From the NCBI RefSeq assembly GCF_019448085.1, contig NZ_JAGFNZ010000001.1, positions 186,001 to 250,000 of the forward strand: a stretch of 64,000 nt of DNA, in the 5' to 3' direction. The stretch comes from Caproiciproducens faecalis. GTDB lineage: Bacteria > Bacillota > Clostridia > Oscillospirales > Acutalibacteraceae. Position 1 is the first letter of the stretch. Each line of letters opens with the position of its first letter. Under the pieces are notes generated by a model. That model had not been told where the DNA came from. It did not search any database and saw nothing but the letters and a program-made list of their open reading frames with translations. Shown one piece after another: positions 48,357 to 57,127 of the stretch. The translations under genes and the position numbers were made by a program.

Positions 48357-49481
48357 TTACGATCCTTCCGCTTCCTTGTTGGGGGCGGGAGGATTTTTTG
48401 TTTTTGTACGATTCTTTCTTGCCCTGATTTCCGCGCCGATCAGAATGACGACGGGCAGGAGAACCAGAAAAGGAATTGCGTAAATTTCATATATTTTGAT
48501 CGACTCCATCCATTCAATCGTGTTCTCATAGAGCATACCCGACAGGGTGACCATCATTAGCCCGCAGGGAACTACAAAGAGCTTCTGATCCTCTGCATTC
48601 AGCAGTTTCGTCAGTCCAAGAGATGCGGAATACACGCAGACAGCCACTTTGATAAAACCCGCCAGCATCAGATTGACGCCGATTAATACCTCTATGCGGG
48701 AAAAAAATTCGCCGATGGAAATGATGCTGACCGCTTCGTAGGAAGGAAAGTAAAACATAGTTACGGAGGGAAATCCCAGTATCAGAATGTTTCTGATGTT
48801 TACAATCAGAATAATTGCGAGCGTCCAAATCATTCCCTGAAAATATACCTTGGACATTTTTACCTGATTGTCGACCGCGGACAGAAAGGATAGACAGATA
48901 ATGATTTCTCCCAGCGGCAGTATGCACACAGATAAGGCACTGCTGAGCAGCGTTTTCATGTCGGTGTTCATAATCGGCTTCAGGTAACCCAAATCCATGT
49001 CTTTGATGCTGAGCACAAAGGTGACGAGGATGGAAGCAACCAGAATGGGGAAAGTGTATTTTGAAATTCTGCCAATGTTTTCCGGGCCGCTTTTTACTGT
49101 CCACACAGCCAGAAGGATGATAAAAAATAAAATTGCCGGTTCGGGGGTTTCCGGCATATTCAGCACATGAATGAAGGTGGAAAAAACATTCAGCACCAAT
49201 GCGCCGAGATGAATAGAATACAGCACATAGATCAGCGTTATGACCCGGCCGAAAATTTTCCCGAAAACCGCAAACAATATTTCGTACAGATTTTTGCCCG
49301 GATACAGAGTGCTCAGGCGGATATATAAAAACATAAGGGGAAGAAACAGGATTCCTGCAAGCAGAATGGCAATCCAGGAATCCTGTTTGGCTTGTGAGCT
49401 GGCTCCTATGACAACAATGCTTCCCATCCAGAACATAAACAGGGTGGCTTCGATTTGTTTTGCCGTAATTTTATGATTCAT
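48357..49481 (-). CDS. gerKB: Spore germination permease, GerKB/GerAB type
   Basis: This integral inner-membrane spore protein has 374 aa and ten hydrophobic segments of the amino-acid/polyamine transporter fold, and forms the ligand-binding subunit of a nutrient germinant receptor. The opening KITAKQIEATLFMFWMGSIVV is the family signature, with PGKNLYEILFAVFGKIFG following. The C-terminus is a long basic, Pro-rich tail. Last gene of the A-C-small-B operon, nine bases after the small membrane protein gene. The nutrient cannot be predicted. Confidence 0.93.
   Translation of the reverse strand: MNHKITAKQIEATLFMFWMGSIVVIGASSQAKQDSWIAILLAGILFLPLMFLYIRLSTLYPGKNLYEILFAVFGKIFGRVITLIYVLYSIHLGALVLNVFSTFIHVLNMPETPEPAILFFIILLAVWTVKSGPENIGRISKYTFPILVASILVTFVLSIKDMDLGYLKPIMNTDMKTLLSSALSVCILPLGEIIICLSFLSAVDNQVKMSKVYFQGMIWTLAIILIVNIRNILILGFPSVTMFYFPSYEAVSIISIGEFFSRIEVLIGVNLMLAGFIKVAVCVYSASLGLTKLLNAEDQKLFVVPCGLMMVTLSGMLYENTIEWMESIKIYEIYAIPFLVLLPVVILIGAEIRARKNRTKTKNPPAPNKEAEGS
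48362..48398 (+). terminator. Terminator of niaX, overlapping the 3' end of the germination gene
   Basis: ATCCTTCCGC pairs with GCGGGAGGAT (one wobble) and is followed by six T. It lies inside the last codons of the convergent GerKB-like gene, so those codons serve two purposes. Confidence 0.7.
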
Positions 49482-49490
49482 GATCTACCT

Positions 49491-49712
49491 CTAATGAATA
49501 ATTGACGTAACGATATTCCCAATGAACTTGCTGGGACTTGGAAGATTGGCACCAAAGCTCAGCATAATATCGGCCGTCAGGGTGAGAATGTAAACGGGGA
49601 CAGCGACAAACAGTGCCTTCTTGTCTTTTTTTCGGATCATCGGAATCAGGTCAAAAACAATCAGAATACTGTAAAGGATAAGAAAAACAACCATGGATTC
49701 CATATCATTCAC
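49491..49712 (-). CDS. Small two-helix membrane protein of the germination operon
   Basis: This 73-aa protein has two hydrophobic helices, MVVFLILYSILIVFDLIP and ALFVAVPVYILTLTADIML, joined by a short basic loop (RKKDKK). It lies between the C and B receptor genes, overlapping the end of the C gene by eight bases and ending nine bases before B. Small two-helix D-subunits encoded in some ger operons modulate receptor function; this position and topology match. The sequence itself is not conserved enough for me to assign more. Confidence 0.8.
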   Translation of the reverse strand: MNDMESMVVFLILYSILIVFDLIPMIRKKDKKALFVAVPVYILTLTADIMLSFGANLPSPSKFIGNIVTSIIH

Positions 49713-50847
49713 CGGCCTTAATTGTTGATTTTGCTACCGCTGTATTAAGGATTTTTACATCGGCGGTTACGGATACCTTCAGTGTTGGGAACAGTTCCCC
49801 CCATTTTGGTTTTTCCTTTTCCCAGTACTGGGGGTCGCTTTGATAAACTAAAGACCCAAATCCGAAAATATCGCTGTCGTATTTTGTCTGAACGGTCTGT
49901 ATTGTGCCGGTAATGTCGGACTCGAGCATTTTATTGGCTCTTTCTTCGACCTTTTTCAGTCCTTCGAGTGTATCATAGCTCTTTGAAGTTTCATCTTCCG
50001 CAAGGGCACATGCCGTTTTAATATTGATTTGAATAGTAACAAGCTGATTAACAAAAACGGGCTTTATTTCCGTTTTGCTCTCTTTGATTTCCAGTGTGAT
50101 TTTTTGACCGCTTGCATCGGGACTGACCAGCAGCAGGCCGCCTTTGATCTGATTTTTAATGAACAAAAGGTCTTTTGACTGATTTCGGTCCAAAAATCCC
50201 ACCAGCTTATCTTGTTTGAAAACCGCAGTACCGGCCAGCTCAAGAGTCGATGCTGCCTTTTGCTTTGCTATTTTGATGGATGGAAGAAACAGAGAACTTC
50301 CCTGTCCCTCCAGTAGATTGTTGGCCTGGTACAATCTGATCTTCGGGGCTTCCGCCAGGTTTGCCGTATTCTGATCCAGAATCTGGTTGAGTTCCAAACA
50401 GATGAGATGGTCGGTTAGCGGTTTTTGCTGAAGAATTTCACCGGCGGTCTTTTCTTCCGAAATCATCGGGTGCAGAGTTATCCTTGGCTCGGTATCGCGA
50501 GTAACAAAATCCAACAGCGGGGCAATTCCCTCTGATGCGAGTTCTTTGCTTATCAAAATAATTTTGCAGTCGCTGAACATCAGCTTCTTCTGACTTTTGC
50601 TGATTGCGTTCCTGACTGCGTCAAATACAGTGTCCCCGTCGGTTTCCAGCAGCTTGGAACCCATATTTTCACTGGTCAGATCAAGAAATTCGAAAGTCAA
50701 ATGATATTTATGCCCGTCTGTTCCCTTATCGATCGCAAAACCGGAAACCATGGCGAGAGTCTCTATTTCACGGTAATTCCAGCAGCCGTTCAGGAAAAAC
50801 ATGCTGACAATCAACAGCAGGACGCAAAGTCTTTTTCCTGTCTTCAT
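49705..50847 (-). CDS. gerKC: Spore germination lipoprotein, GerKC/GerAC type
   Basis: This 380-aa lipoprotein is the C subunit of the germinant receptor. The signal sequence ends in FFLNGC (lipidated Cys22), followed by WNYREIETLAMVSGFAID, a hallmark of GerAC proteins. The later segments LMFSDCKIILISKELASEG and DFVTRDTEPRITLHPMI match the family's first and second domains. Its start overlaps the stop of the A subunit gene (ATGA). Confidence 0.95.
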   Translation of the reverse strand: MKTGKRLCVLLLIVSMFFLNGCWNYREIETLAMVSGFAIDKGTDGHKYHLTFEFLDLTSENMGSKLLETDGDTVFDAVRNAISKSQKKLMFSDCKIILISKELASEGIAPLLDFVTRDTEPRITLHPMISEEKTAGEILQQKPLTDHLICLELNQILDQNTANLAEAPKIRLYQANNLLEGQGSSLFLPSIKIAKQKAASTLELAGTAVFKQDKLVGFLDRNQSKDLLFIKNQIKGGLLLVSPDASGQKITLEIKESKTEIKPVFVNQLVTIQINIKTACALAEDETSKSYDTLEGLKKVEERANKMLESDITGTIQTVQTKYDSDIFGFGSLVYQSDPQYWEKEKPKWGELFPTLKVSVTADVKILNTAVAKSTIKAGE

Positions 50848-52346
50848 TTTCTGCTCCTTGAAGCTTCCCTCGTCTCATTGGGGGAAAGATATTTCGGTCT
50901 CTTTTTCATAAACCACCACGGAGCGCGGACAGTAATGTCTTTTTTGTCCTGTAAAGTGCTCGCGTAGGTGCTGCTCATAATAGGAATACCAAATGAGTTC
51001 AGGTTAAAAAGATGAATCAGCAGTCCCAGCATTCCATACATATAACCGTAAAGCCCCAGAATGGACGCCATGCCCAGAAGGATGAAGCGCAGTAGAATTG
51101 TAGCGCCTTTTACGCGGGGAATCATCAGGCCGGAGATTCCGGTCACCGCCACGACAATAATCATCGGGGCGCTGACGATTTTTGCTTGCACGGCTGCCTG
51201 ACCGATGACCAGCGCGCCCACAATGCTGAGGGCCTGTCCCATCATTCCGGGCATTCTGGCGCCGGACTCCCGCAGCATTTCAAACACCAGAAGCATCAAA
51301 ACAGCTTCCACCACCGTGGGGAACGGAACTCCCTGCCGGGCTTGCGATATGCTCATCGTCATTGCAAGAGGAAGTATTTCATGATGGAAGGTCGTCAAAG
51401 CGAGGTAGATCGCCGGTACGCCGGTTGACACAAAAAAGGCTAACAGCCGCAGCATTCGGCCGAAGGACGCAAAGTAGTAATTCAGGAAGTAATCTTCGTC
51501 GCTTTGAAAATTTTCTATAAACAGGAACGGCATCGTCAAAACAACAGGGGTGCCGTCCAGTACCAGGGCCACCCTGCCTTCCAGCAGCTTTGCCGCGACT
51601 ATGTCCGGCTTTTCCGTGCTCCCGATTGTTTTGAACGGGGAGTAGGGGGCGTCGTTAATAAATTCAGTCAGGTAGTTAACATCCAGAGTGCCGTCGATGG
51701 AGAAGGATTCCAGCCTTTTTTTCAAATCTGCAAGGACATCCTTGTTTACAACATTTTCCAGATAACAAATGCATGCCTTGGTATTTGACCGGGTTCCAAA
51801 GGACTCGAATTCCATTTTCAGATCCGGCGTTCTGATTTTTCTGCGGATTAAAGAGAGGTTTGTCATCAGCGCCTCTGTAAATCCTTCCCGGGGGCCGCGA
51901 AGAACCTTTTCATTTTCCGGTTCGGAGATGGAACGGCTGCTCCATCCCTTGGTGTTCAGAATCAAAAATTTAGAAAATCCATCCATCATTAAAATGCAGT
52001 CGCCGTAAATGATCGCCTGCAGAATCTTTTCGGCGTCGGATTCCTGTTCCACCGAGTTGGAAAGCATGACCTGCTTTGCGAGAATATCCAGCGTTAAGGA
52101 TTCACGCTGCTCCGGCTTGTAGTCAACCAGAGGTTTGATAACGTCCTCGTTGACCAGCTTGTTATTGACCATCCCATCAATATATACAAGACAGAATTCT
52201 ACGGATGGAACCATCGGATTTTCGATCTCTCTGAAAGTAAGGGTCTCGTCATTCTTAAAAATCTGCTTCAACAGCTCCATGTTGGAGCGGACACTGTCCG
52301 TAAAAACAATGTCCTCATTCTTTTGTTTCGAGCTTTCATTTCCCAT
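50844..52346 (-). CDS. gerKA: Spore germination protein, GerKA/GerAA type
   Basis: This 500-aa A subunit of the receptor has a large N-terminal cytoplasmic part (1-280) followed by four or five membrane helices. Family landmarks are GDCILMMDGFSKFLILNTKGW, EPENEKVLRGPREGFTEALMTNLSLIRRKI, LLEGRVALVLDGTPVVLTMPFLFIE and PRVKGATILLRFILLGMASILG. The ATG at 52346 follows GGAAGGTG by five bases; an upstream start at 52376 lacks a site. It is the first gene of the operon, and a forespore (SigG) promoter would be expected. Confidence 0.95.
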   Translation of the reverse strand: MGNESSKQKNEDIVFTDSVRSNMELLKQIFKNDETLTFREIENPMVPSVEFCLVYIDGMVNNKLVNEDVIKPLVDYKPEQRESLTLDILAKQVMLSNSVEQESDAEKILQAIIYGDCILMMDGFSKFLILNTKGWSSRSISEPENEKVLRGPREGFTEALMTNLSLIRRKIRTPDLKMEFESFGTRSNTKACICYLENVVNKDVLADLKKRLESFSIDGTLDVNYLTEFINDAPYSPFKTIGSTEKPDIVAAKLLEGRVALVLDGTPVVLTMPFLFIENFQSDEDYFLNYYFASFGRMLRLLAFFVSTGVPAIYLALTTFHHEILPLAMTMSISQARQGVPFPTVVEAVLMLLVFEMLRESGARMPGMMGQALSIVGALVIGQAAVQAKIVSAPMIIVVAVTGISGLMIPRVKGATILLRFILLGMASILGLYGYMYGMLGLLIHLFNLNSFGIPIMSSTYASTLQDKKDITVRAPWWFMKKRPKYLSPNETREASRSRK

Positions 52347-52430
52347 TTTTTCACCTTCCGGACTCAAACAAGTCACCGTTAATATTTGTAGCGCCGGAAA
52401 AATTATGCATTTTCTGCTTTTGGTATAGAA

Positions 52431-52472
52431 AAACCCGCGTGCACAGTTTCAAAAAACCGTGCGTGCGGGTTT
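52431..52472 (-). terminator. Terminator of spoIIID
   Basis: AAACCCGCGTGCAC pairs with GTGCGTGCGGGTTT (two wobbles) around 14 bases, with five T following on the minus strand, four bases beyond the spoIIID stop. Confidence 0.82.
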
Positions 52473-52475
52473 TGT

Positions 52476-52724
52476 TTATGCTTTTTTGTATTTCAACCTT
52501 GTAGCCATTCCGCCGCGGATGTGACGCTGCGCCTTGTTGATTTCAAGGATTTGCTTAACCTGTTTGTATAACTGGGGGTCTACATATTTCAAACGCTGCG
52601 CCACATCCTTATGTACGGTACTCTTGCTGACACCAAACTTTTTTGCTGCGCCGCGCACGGTGGTCCTGTTCTTAAGAATGTATTCGCCGAGCTCTACGGC
52701 GCGCTCCTCAACAATACCTTTCAC
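52476..52724 (-). CDS. spoIIID: Sporulation transcriptional regulator SpoIIID
   Basis: This 82-aa DNA-binding protein switches mother-cell gene expression between SigE and SigK. The helix-turn-helix is RGAAKKFGVSKSTVHKDVAQRL, nearly identical to that of Bacillus. The C-terminal basic tail IRGGMATRLKYKK adds a second DNA contact. The GTG at 52724 is eight bases from GGAGG; a TTG at 52739 overlaps that site. It stands alone beside the germination operon. Confidence 0.97.
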   Translation of the reverse strand: MKGIVEERAVELGEYILKNRTTVRGAAKKFGVSKSTVHKDVAQRLKYVDPQLYKQVKQILEINKAQRHIRGGMATRLKYKKA

Positions 52725-52889
52725 TGTTCCACCCTCCAAACGAATCCGATTAGTAAATAATTATGCGGGGAGGAGGGGAATTAGTACAAAGAAAGGGGGC
52801 GTGCCGGAAACTAAGCAGATGTTCCTGAAAGACCATGAGGGATTGCCAACCGGAGAACAGCCGCAGCGTTTTATGCAGACAGAATTCAT

Positions 52890-54173
52890 TTAATTATCAG
52901 TACCGTCCGCAGCTTCTTCCTTATCGTTAATATTCTCCACGGATGAAGCGGAGCCCGATGCTTGATTCATGCGGACATAGGTAGCCAGCATTTTTACCAT
53001 AAAGGCGTCCTTAAAGCTGGTATAGGGGTCAAGCCCGGTCAGTGCCTTCAATTTTTTCATTCGGGCAGTAATGGTATTGCGATGGAGATATCCCTGCTGA
53101 GAGGCGTGGGAGATGTTCATGCTGTTTTCTACCAGTAAATCGGCGCAGTCAAGCAGTTCGGTTTGCACCACTCCATTTTTTTTAGTCAGTTTAGCCAATA
53201 CCGGTTCAATAATTTTATTTACCAGTTGGGTGGGAAGGGACTGACATACATTGTCAAAAAGGATATCGTCCAAAACAAAAAAACCAAAGCTGTCATTCTT
53301 TTTCGATACAATATTAATGATGTTCTGAGCCTCATGGTAGCTCTTATGAATGTCCTCCACAGAAGAATATAAATTTCCATAGGCTATCCTGAATTTATAA
53401 GTATTTAAAGTGGAAAGAGAATCCGCTATGCTCTTGCAAATTTTATCAATTGCCAAATACACTTTGGAAATGTCACTGCTGGGATTAAAAGATTTGATGA
53501 TTACAATATTTTTTTCTTCGTAGATGGTGTATAAATCCTGGGAATTAAGATACGGATTGGATCGGACCAGGTTTAATAATTGCTGATTGCTTTTTTCAAT
53601 GGACGGCTGATACCCCAGATTAAGATTAATATTGAAATATTTGTTTTGTATGTACTCTAATTCAATAACGATGACGGTTCTGTAAAGGTACGGGACAATT
53701 TCAAGTTTATTCATGCTGGAAATAATGGAATTAACATCCGGCCTGTCTTCCAGCAAAGAATAAACCAAAGAAATCTGCTGGTTCTGACTGTTGACAATAG
53801 AATGATTAAACAATTCGAATTCCAAAGCTGATTCAACGGCGGCCTTTAATATGGCTCCAATACTGGTTACTTTCTTATAAGCGTCTTTTATAATAATGGT
53901 TCCCCAAAGCTTATTCTCTAAAAAAAGCGGGACGCCATAGGTGACGATTTGATCCTGCTCATTTTCAAACCGGCCCATAAGCTCACTGTTATCAATGATG
54001 GAAGAGCGTTTTAGGTTAAGGATATATCCGGCGGTAGTGCTTAGCTCGCCTTCCCGCGATTCATTGGTTGAAGCGAGAATTTTGGCGTTATTGTTGGTAA
54101 TAGATACGGTTCCTGTAATAAAAGATTTATACTTTTCAAGCAATGCCTTCAAATATTTTTCTGTAATCAGCAT
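52890..54173 (-). CDS. CdaR/PucR-type regulator with sugar-diacid-like sensory domain
   Basis: This 427-aa cytoplasmic regulator has an N-terminal domain like the putative sugar-diacid recognition domain of CdaR (SITNNNAKILASTNESREGE, then GVPLFLENKLWGTIIIKD). A GGDEF-like middle follows (around IAYGNLYSSVEDIHKSYHEAQNIINI). The PucR helix-turn-helix lies near the C-terminus: NISHASQQGYLHRNTITARMKKL. CdaR activates aldarate genes in E. coli. It is divergent from the kinase-enolase-TctABC operon and is its obvious candidate regulator. GGAGG precedes the ATG. Confidence 0.86.
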   Translation of the reverse strand: MLITEKYLKALLEKYKSFITGTVSITNNNAKILASTNESREGELSTTAGYILNLKRSSIIDNSELMGRFENEQDQIVTYGVPLFLENKLWGTIIIKDAYKKVTSIGAILKAAVESALEFELFNHSIVNSQNQQISLVYSLLEDRPDVNSIISSMNKLEIVPYLYRTVIVIELEYIQNKYFNINLNLGYQPSIEKSNQQLLNLVRSNPYLNSQDLYTIYEEKNIVIIKSFNPSSDISKVYLAIDKICKSIADSLSTLNTYKFRIAYGNLYSSVEDIHKSYHEAQNIINIVSKKNDSFGFFVLDDILFDNVCQSLPTQLVNKIIEPVLAKLTKKNGVVQTELLDCADLLVENSMNISHASQQGYLHRNTITARMKKLKALTGLDPYTSFKDAFMVKMLATYVRMNQASGSASSVENINDKEEAADGTDN

Positions 54174-54696
54174 AATGCGCCTCCGGTATTTTGATGGGCT
54201 ATATCCGTCATACCATTTTTATTTAAAAAAATCAATAAAATGCACAGACTTGGATTTCAAATATGCTGTTTGCATTAGATCATATCAATTATATCTTATT
54301 GGAATATCATCAAAATTTGATATATGCAAAATACACACAATAATATTGGACGAATGTGCTTATTGCATTGATTATAAAATTATATATTCTCATTGATCAC
54401 AATAAAAATTATTCCATGCAAAAGGCACAAATTTTTATGATATGTGTGATATTTTATAGGATTTGCATACAGATATCCGATTGAATTGTGAAGAATGTTT
54501 GTATACAATTAAAAATTAGTTGATCAACTTAATCTACTGGCAGGACGGTTTTTATTGATACTCTTCTGGTTATACAGCTGCTTTAGTAAGATAAAATATA
54601 CCTTCCTATCTTTAGCTGATGGATGCAGATTTAAAAACGATTGATGCGGAATTCGAAAAGTGCGTTTTACAATTAAACATAAAAGAGGTTTCTATT
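54174..54696. promoter_or_regulatory. Divergent promoter region with two palindromes
   Basis: This 523-bp AT-rich gap lies between the CdaR-like gene and the kinase operon. It contains the perfect palindromes TTGTATACAA (54499-54508) and AGTTGATCAACT (54518-54529) about 170-190 bases before the kinase start, suitable as regulator sites. An open frame extends from 54619 into the kinase, but the first 26 codons have no ribosome binding site and look like leader. Confidence 0.5.
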
Positions 54697-55713
54697 ATGA
54701 TAGATATCGGCGTTGAAAAGATATTGAAAGAATATTTAATTACAAAAGGATTTGTTGCGGAGGACGGCAAAGTTTCCATTCGGTATTTTGACGGAGGAGT
54801 GTCCGGAACGGTAGCACTTGTCAATTTTGATGGCAAACTGATGCTGGTTAAACAGGCTCTGCCCAAGCTGAAAGTAAAAGAAAATTGGTTTTCCAACCCC
54901 AAGCGTATGCTGATTGAAAAGGATGGAAACGAGGTTTACTACTCTATTGTTCCGGAAAACACACTAAAGGTCTATTTTTACGACGAAGAAAATTATATCT
55001 ATGGCAGGGAAGCCGCTTCGGAAGATTGTAAAATGTGGAAAACAGATCTGCTGGAAGGTTTACTGGACTTTCAGGTTGCAGATAAAGCCATCATGACTCT
55101 GGCAAAAATTCATGAGGCAGTTGCAAAAGATGAAGCACTAAAGGCCAAATTTTCAGATAAGAGTTTTTTCTATGATTTAAGAATATCTCCCTATATTGAG
55201 AGTGTAGTAAAAAAACATCCCCAGCTGGAAGCCTATGCCGCCCCTATCTGCAGGAAATTGATGGAATCATCCATCACGCTGGTCCATGGCGATTACAGCC
55301 CTAAAAATATTTTGGTAGAAGGGAGAAAAATCTATGTACTCGATTTTGAGGTAAGTCATTGCGGACATCCGGCGTTTGACTTGGCTTTCTTGGCAAATCA
55401 CTTTTTGCTTAAATCCGTTAAAAACAAAGAACTGGCGCCATCTTATCTTAACATGCTGCATTTTATGCTGCACCGTTATTTTGACTACATAACCTTTATG
55501 GATCGGAACGAACTGGAAAAAGATACGATTCAGCTGCTGGCGCTGCTCTTTCTGGCACGGGTCGACGGAAAGTCTCCTGTGGAGTATATCGATCTGGAAA
55601 GCGATAAGAATATTGTTCGCCAGACGGCATTTGAGATGATCTCCTCTGGATGTGACACCTTTAAACAGGCGATTTCTATATTGGACAAATTCAACAAAGA
55701 TATTCAGATATAA
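54697..55713 (+). CDS. Aminoglycoside phosphotransferase-fold small-molecule kinase
   Basis: This 338-aa cytoplasmic kinase of the APH/methylthioribose-kinase superfamily has the catalytic loop H197-G-D199-YSPKN and a metal-binding Asp216 in VLDFEVSH, followed by HPAFDLAFLANHFL. Its N-lobe has VKQALPKLKVKENW with the ATP-contact lysine. AAGAGGT lies eight bases before the ATG at 54697. It is first in a catabolic operon and is followed at once by an enolase paralogue. It therefore probably phosphorylates a hydroxy acid or sugar acid rather than a drug. The methylthioribose kinase subgroup is the closest resemblance I can see. Confidence 0.8.
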   Translation: MIDIGVEKILKEYLITKGFVAEDGKVSIRYFDGGVSGTVALVNFDGKLMLVKQALPKLKVKENWFSNPKRMLIEKDGNEVYYSIVPENTLKVYFYDEENYIYGREAASEDCKMWKTDLLEGLLDFQVADKAIMTLAKIHEAVAKDEALKAKFSDKSFFYDLRISPYIESVVKKHPQLEAYAAPICRKLMESSITLVHGDYSPKNILVEGRKIYVLDFEVSHCGHPAFDLAFLANHFLLKSVKNKELAPSYLNMLHFMLHRYFDYITFMDRNELEKDTIQLLALLFLARVDGKSPVEYIDLESDKNIVRQTAFEMISSGCDTFKQAISILDKFNKDIQI

Positions 55714-55735
55714 TAAAGTGGTGAATGAGGGAACT

Positions 55736-57040
55736 ATGACAGATTTTAGAATTCGAGAGATAAAAGCAAGGCAAATTTTTGATTCCAGAGCCAACCCAAC
55801 AGTTGAAGTGGACGTTATATTGGAAAACGGAATTCATGGACGTGGAATTGCCCCTTCAGGTGCGTCTACGGGACAGTTCGAAGCATTGGAGCTCCGTGAC
55901 GGCGACCCGGCGCGTTTGGACGGGAAGGGTGTATCAAAGGCGATACATAATGTACTATCGGTCATTGCGCCGGCTCTGATTGGGATGGATGCCCGCAACC
56001 AGGCGGAAATTGACCGAAAGATGATTGAGCTGGACGGAACACCGAACAAGTCCAATCTTGGGGCCAATGCGATTCTTCCATGTTCCATGGCGGTTGCGTA
56101 TGCCGCAGCCAATGCAATGGGACTGCCGTTATTCAGATACCTTGGCGGAGCAAACGCGAAGGTGCTACCCGTACCAATGATTCAAATTATCGGAGGGGGA
56201 GCACATGCTGTCAATTCCATTGATATACAGGATTTTCTGGTTATCCCGATGAGCGCGGTGAATTTTGCACAGGCGTTTGAAATGGTGGTTAATGTATATA
56301 ATGCTGCAAAAAAGGTGTTTACCGAACACCAAAAACCTTTGTCCATAGCGGATGAAGGCGGCTTTTGGCCCACAGATTTCAAATCGAATGAAGAAGGCCT
56401 CATTCTTCTGACCGAAGCAATTCATAGAGCAGGATACAAACCGATGGAAGATATGGCAATCGCGCTGGATATTGCTTCAAGTGAGTTTTACAACGCAGCC
56501 GACGGCACTTACACTTTCCGCCTTGAAAACCGGACATTCTCCAGAGAAGAGTTTGTCGAATTGCTTTGCGGCTGGGCAGAGAAATACCCCATCGTCTCCA
56601 TTGAGGACGGCATGTCCGAGGTAGACTGGGAAGGTTATCAGCTTCTTACGAAACGTTTGGGCAATAAAATCCAATTAATTGGTGACGACTTATTTACGAC
56701 TAACCGGGCAAGAATCCAAAAGGGAGTGGACATGGGCGTCTGTAATGCGGTACTGATTAAGATGAATCAGATTGGTACCATAACAGAAACGATGGACGCG
56801 ATAGAACAGACTAAGTCCAGCGGCTACCTGCCGGTCATATCCGCTCGTTCGGGCGAAACAGAGGACGCCACAATTGCTCACCTGACTGTGGCGGCCAATG
56901 CGGGCCAGCTAAAAGTAGGTTCGGTAGCCAGAAGCGAGCGTGCGGTAAAATGGAATGAATCTATCCGCATTGAAGAATTCCTTGGCGAGGGCGGAGTATA
57001 TTTGTCAAAGCATATTTTTGACAGAGTCATTAAAGAATAG
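55736..57040 (+). CDS. Enolase paralogue with altered active site
   Basis: This 434-aa protein is full-length enolase-like from end to end. Conserved catalytic groups include His157, Glu207 (ADEGGF), metal ligands Asp245, Glu290 and Asp317, catalytic Lys342, and Arg371-Ser372. Two positions differ from ordinary enolases. The QEF motif is Q165-D166-F, replacing a catalytic glutamate with aspartate, and the SHRSGET loop reads SARSGET, so the histidine is Ala370. It lies in a catabolic operon, not with glycolytic genes. It probably dehydrates a phosphorylated acid related to 2-phosphoglycerate, perhaps the product of the preceding kinase. Ordinary enolase activity is not excluded. Confidence 0.85.
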   Translation: MTDFRIREIKARQIFDSRANPTVEVDVILENGIHGRGIAPSGASTGQFEALELRDGDPARLDGKGVSKAIHNVLSVIAPALIGMDARNQAEIDRKMIELDGTPNKSNLGANAILPCSMAVAYAAANAMGLPLFRYLGGANAKVLPVPMIQIIGGGAHAVNSIDIQDFLVIPMSAVNFAQAFEMVVNVYNAAKKVFTEHQKPLSIADEGGFWPTDFKSNEEGLILLTEAIHRAGYKPMEDMAIALDIASSEFYNAADGTYTFRLENRTFSREEFVELLCGWAEKYPIVSIEDGMSEVDWEGYQLLTKRLGNKIQLIGDDLFTTNRARIQKGVDMGVCNAVLIKMNQIGTITETMDAIEQTKSSGYLPVISARSGETEDATIAHLTVAANAGQLKVGSVARSERAVKWNESIRIEEFLGEGGVYLSKHIFDRVIKE

Positions 57041-57127
57041 CGGCTGTCCCCATTTGGACAGGCATTCAGCAGTCGGCGCGGGCGGATTCTTCAGCGGTAC
57101 AGAATACAAAAATAGGGTGGTTATGAT

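Noticed and set aside
54619-54696. An N-terminal extension of the APH-fold kinase from an ATG at 54619
   Set aside because: No ribosome binding site precedes it, while AAGAGGT is well placed for the ATG at 54697.
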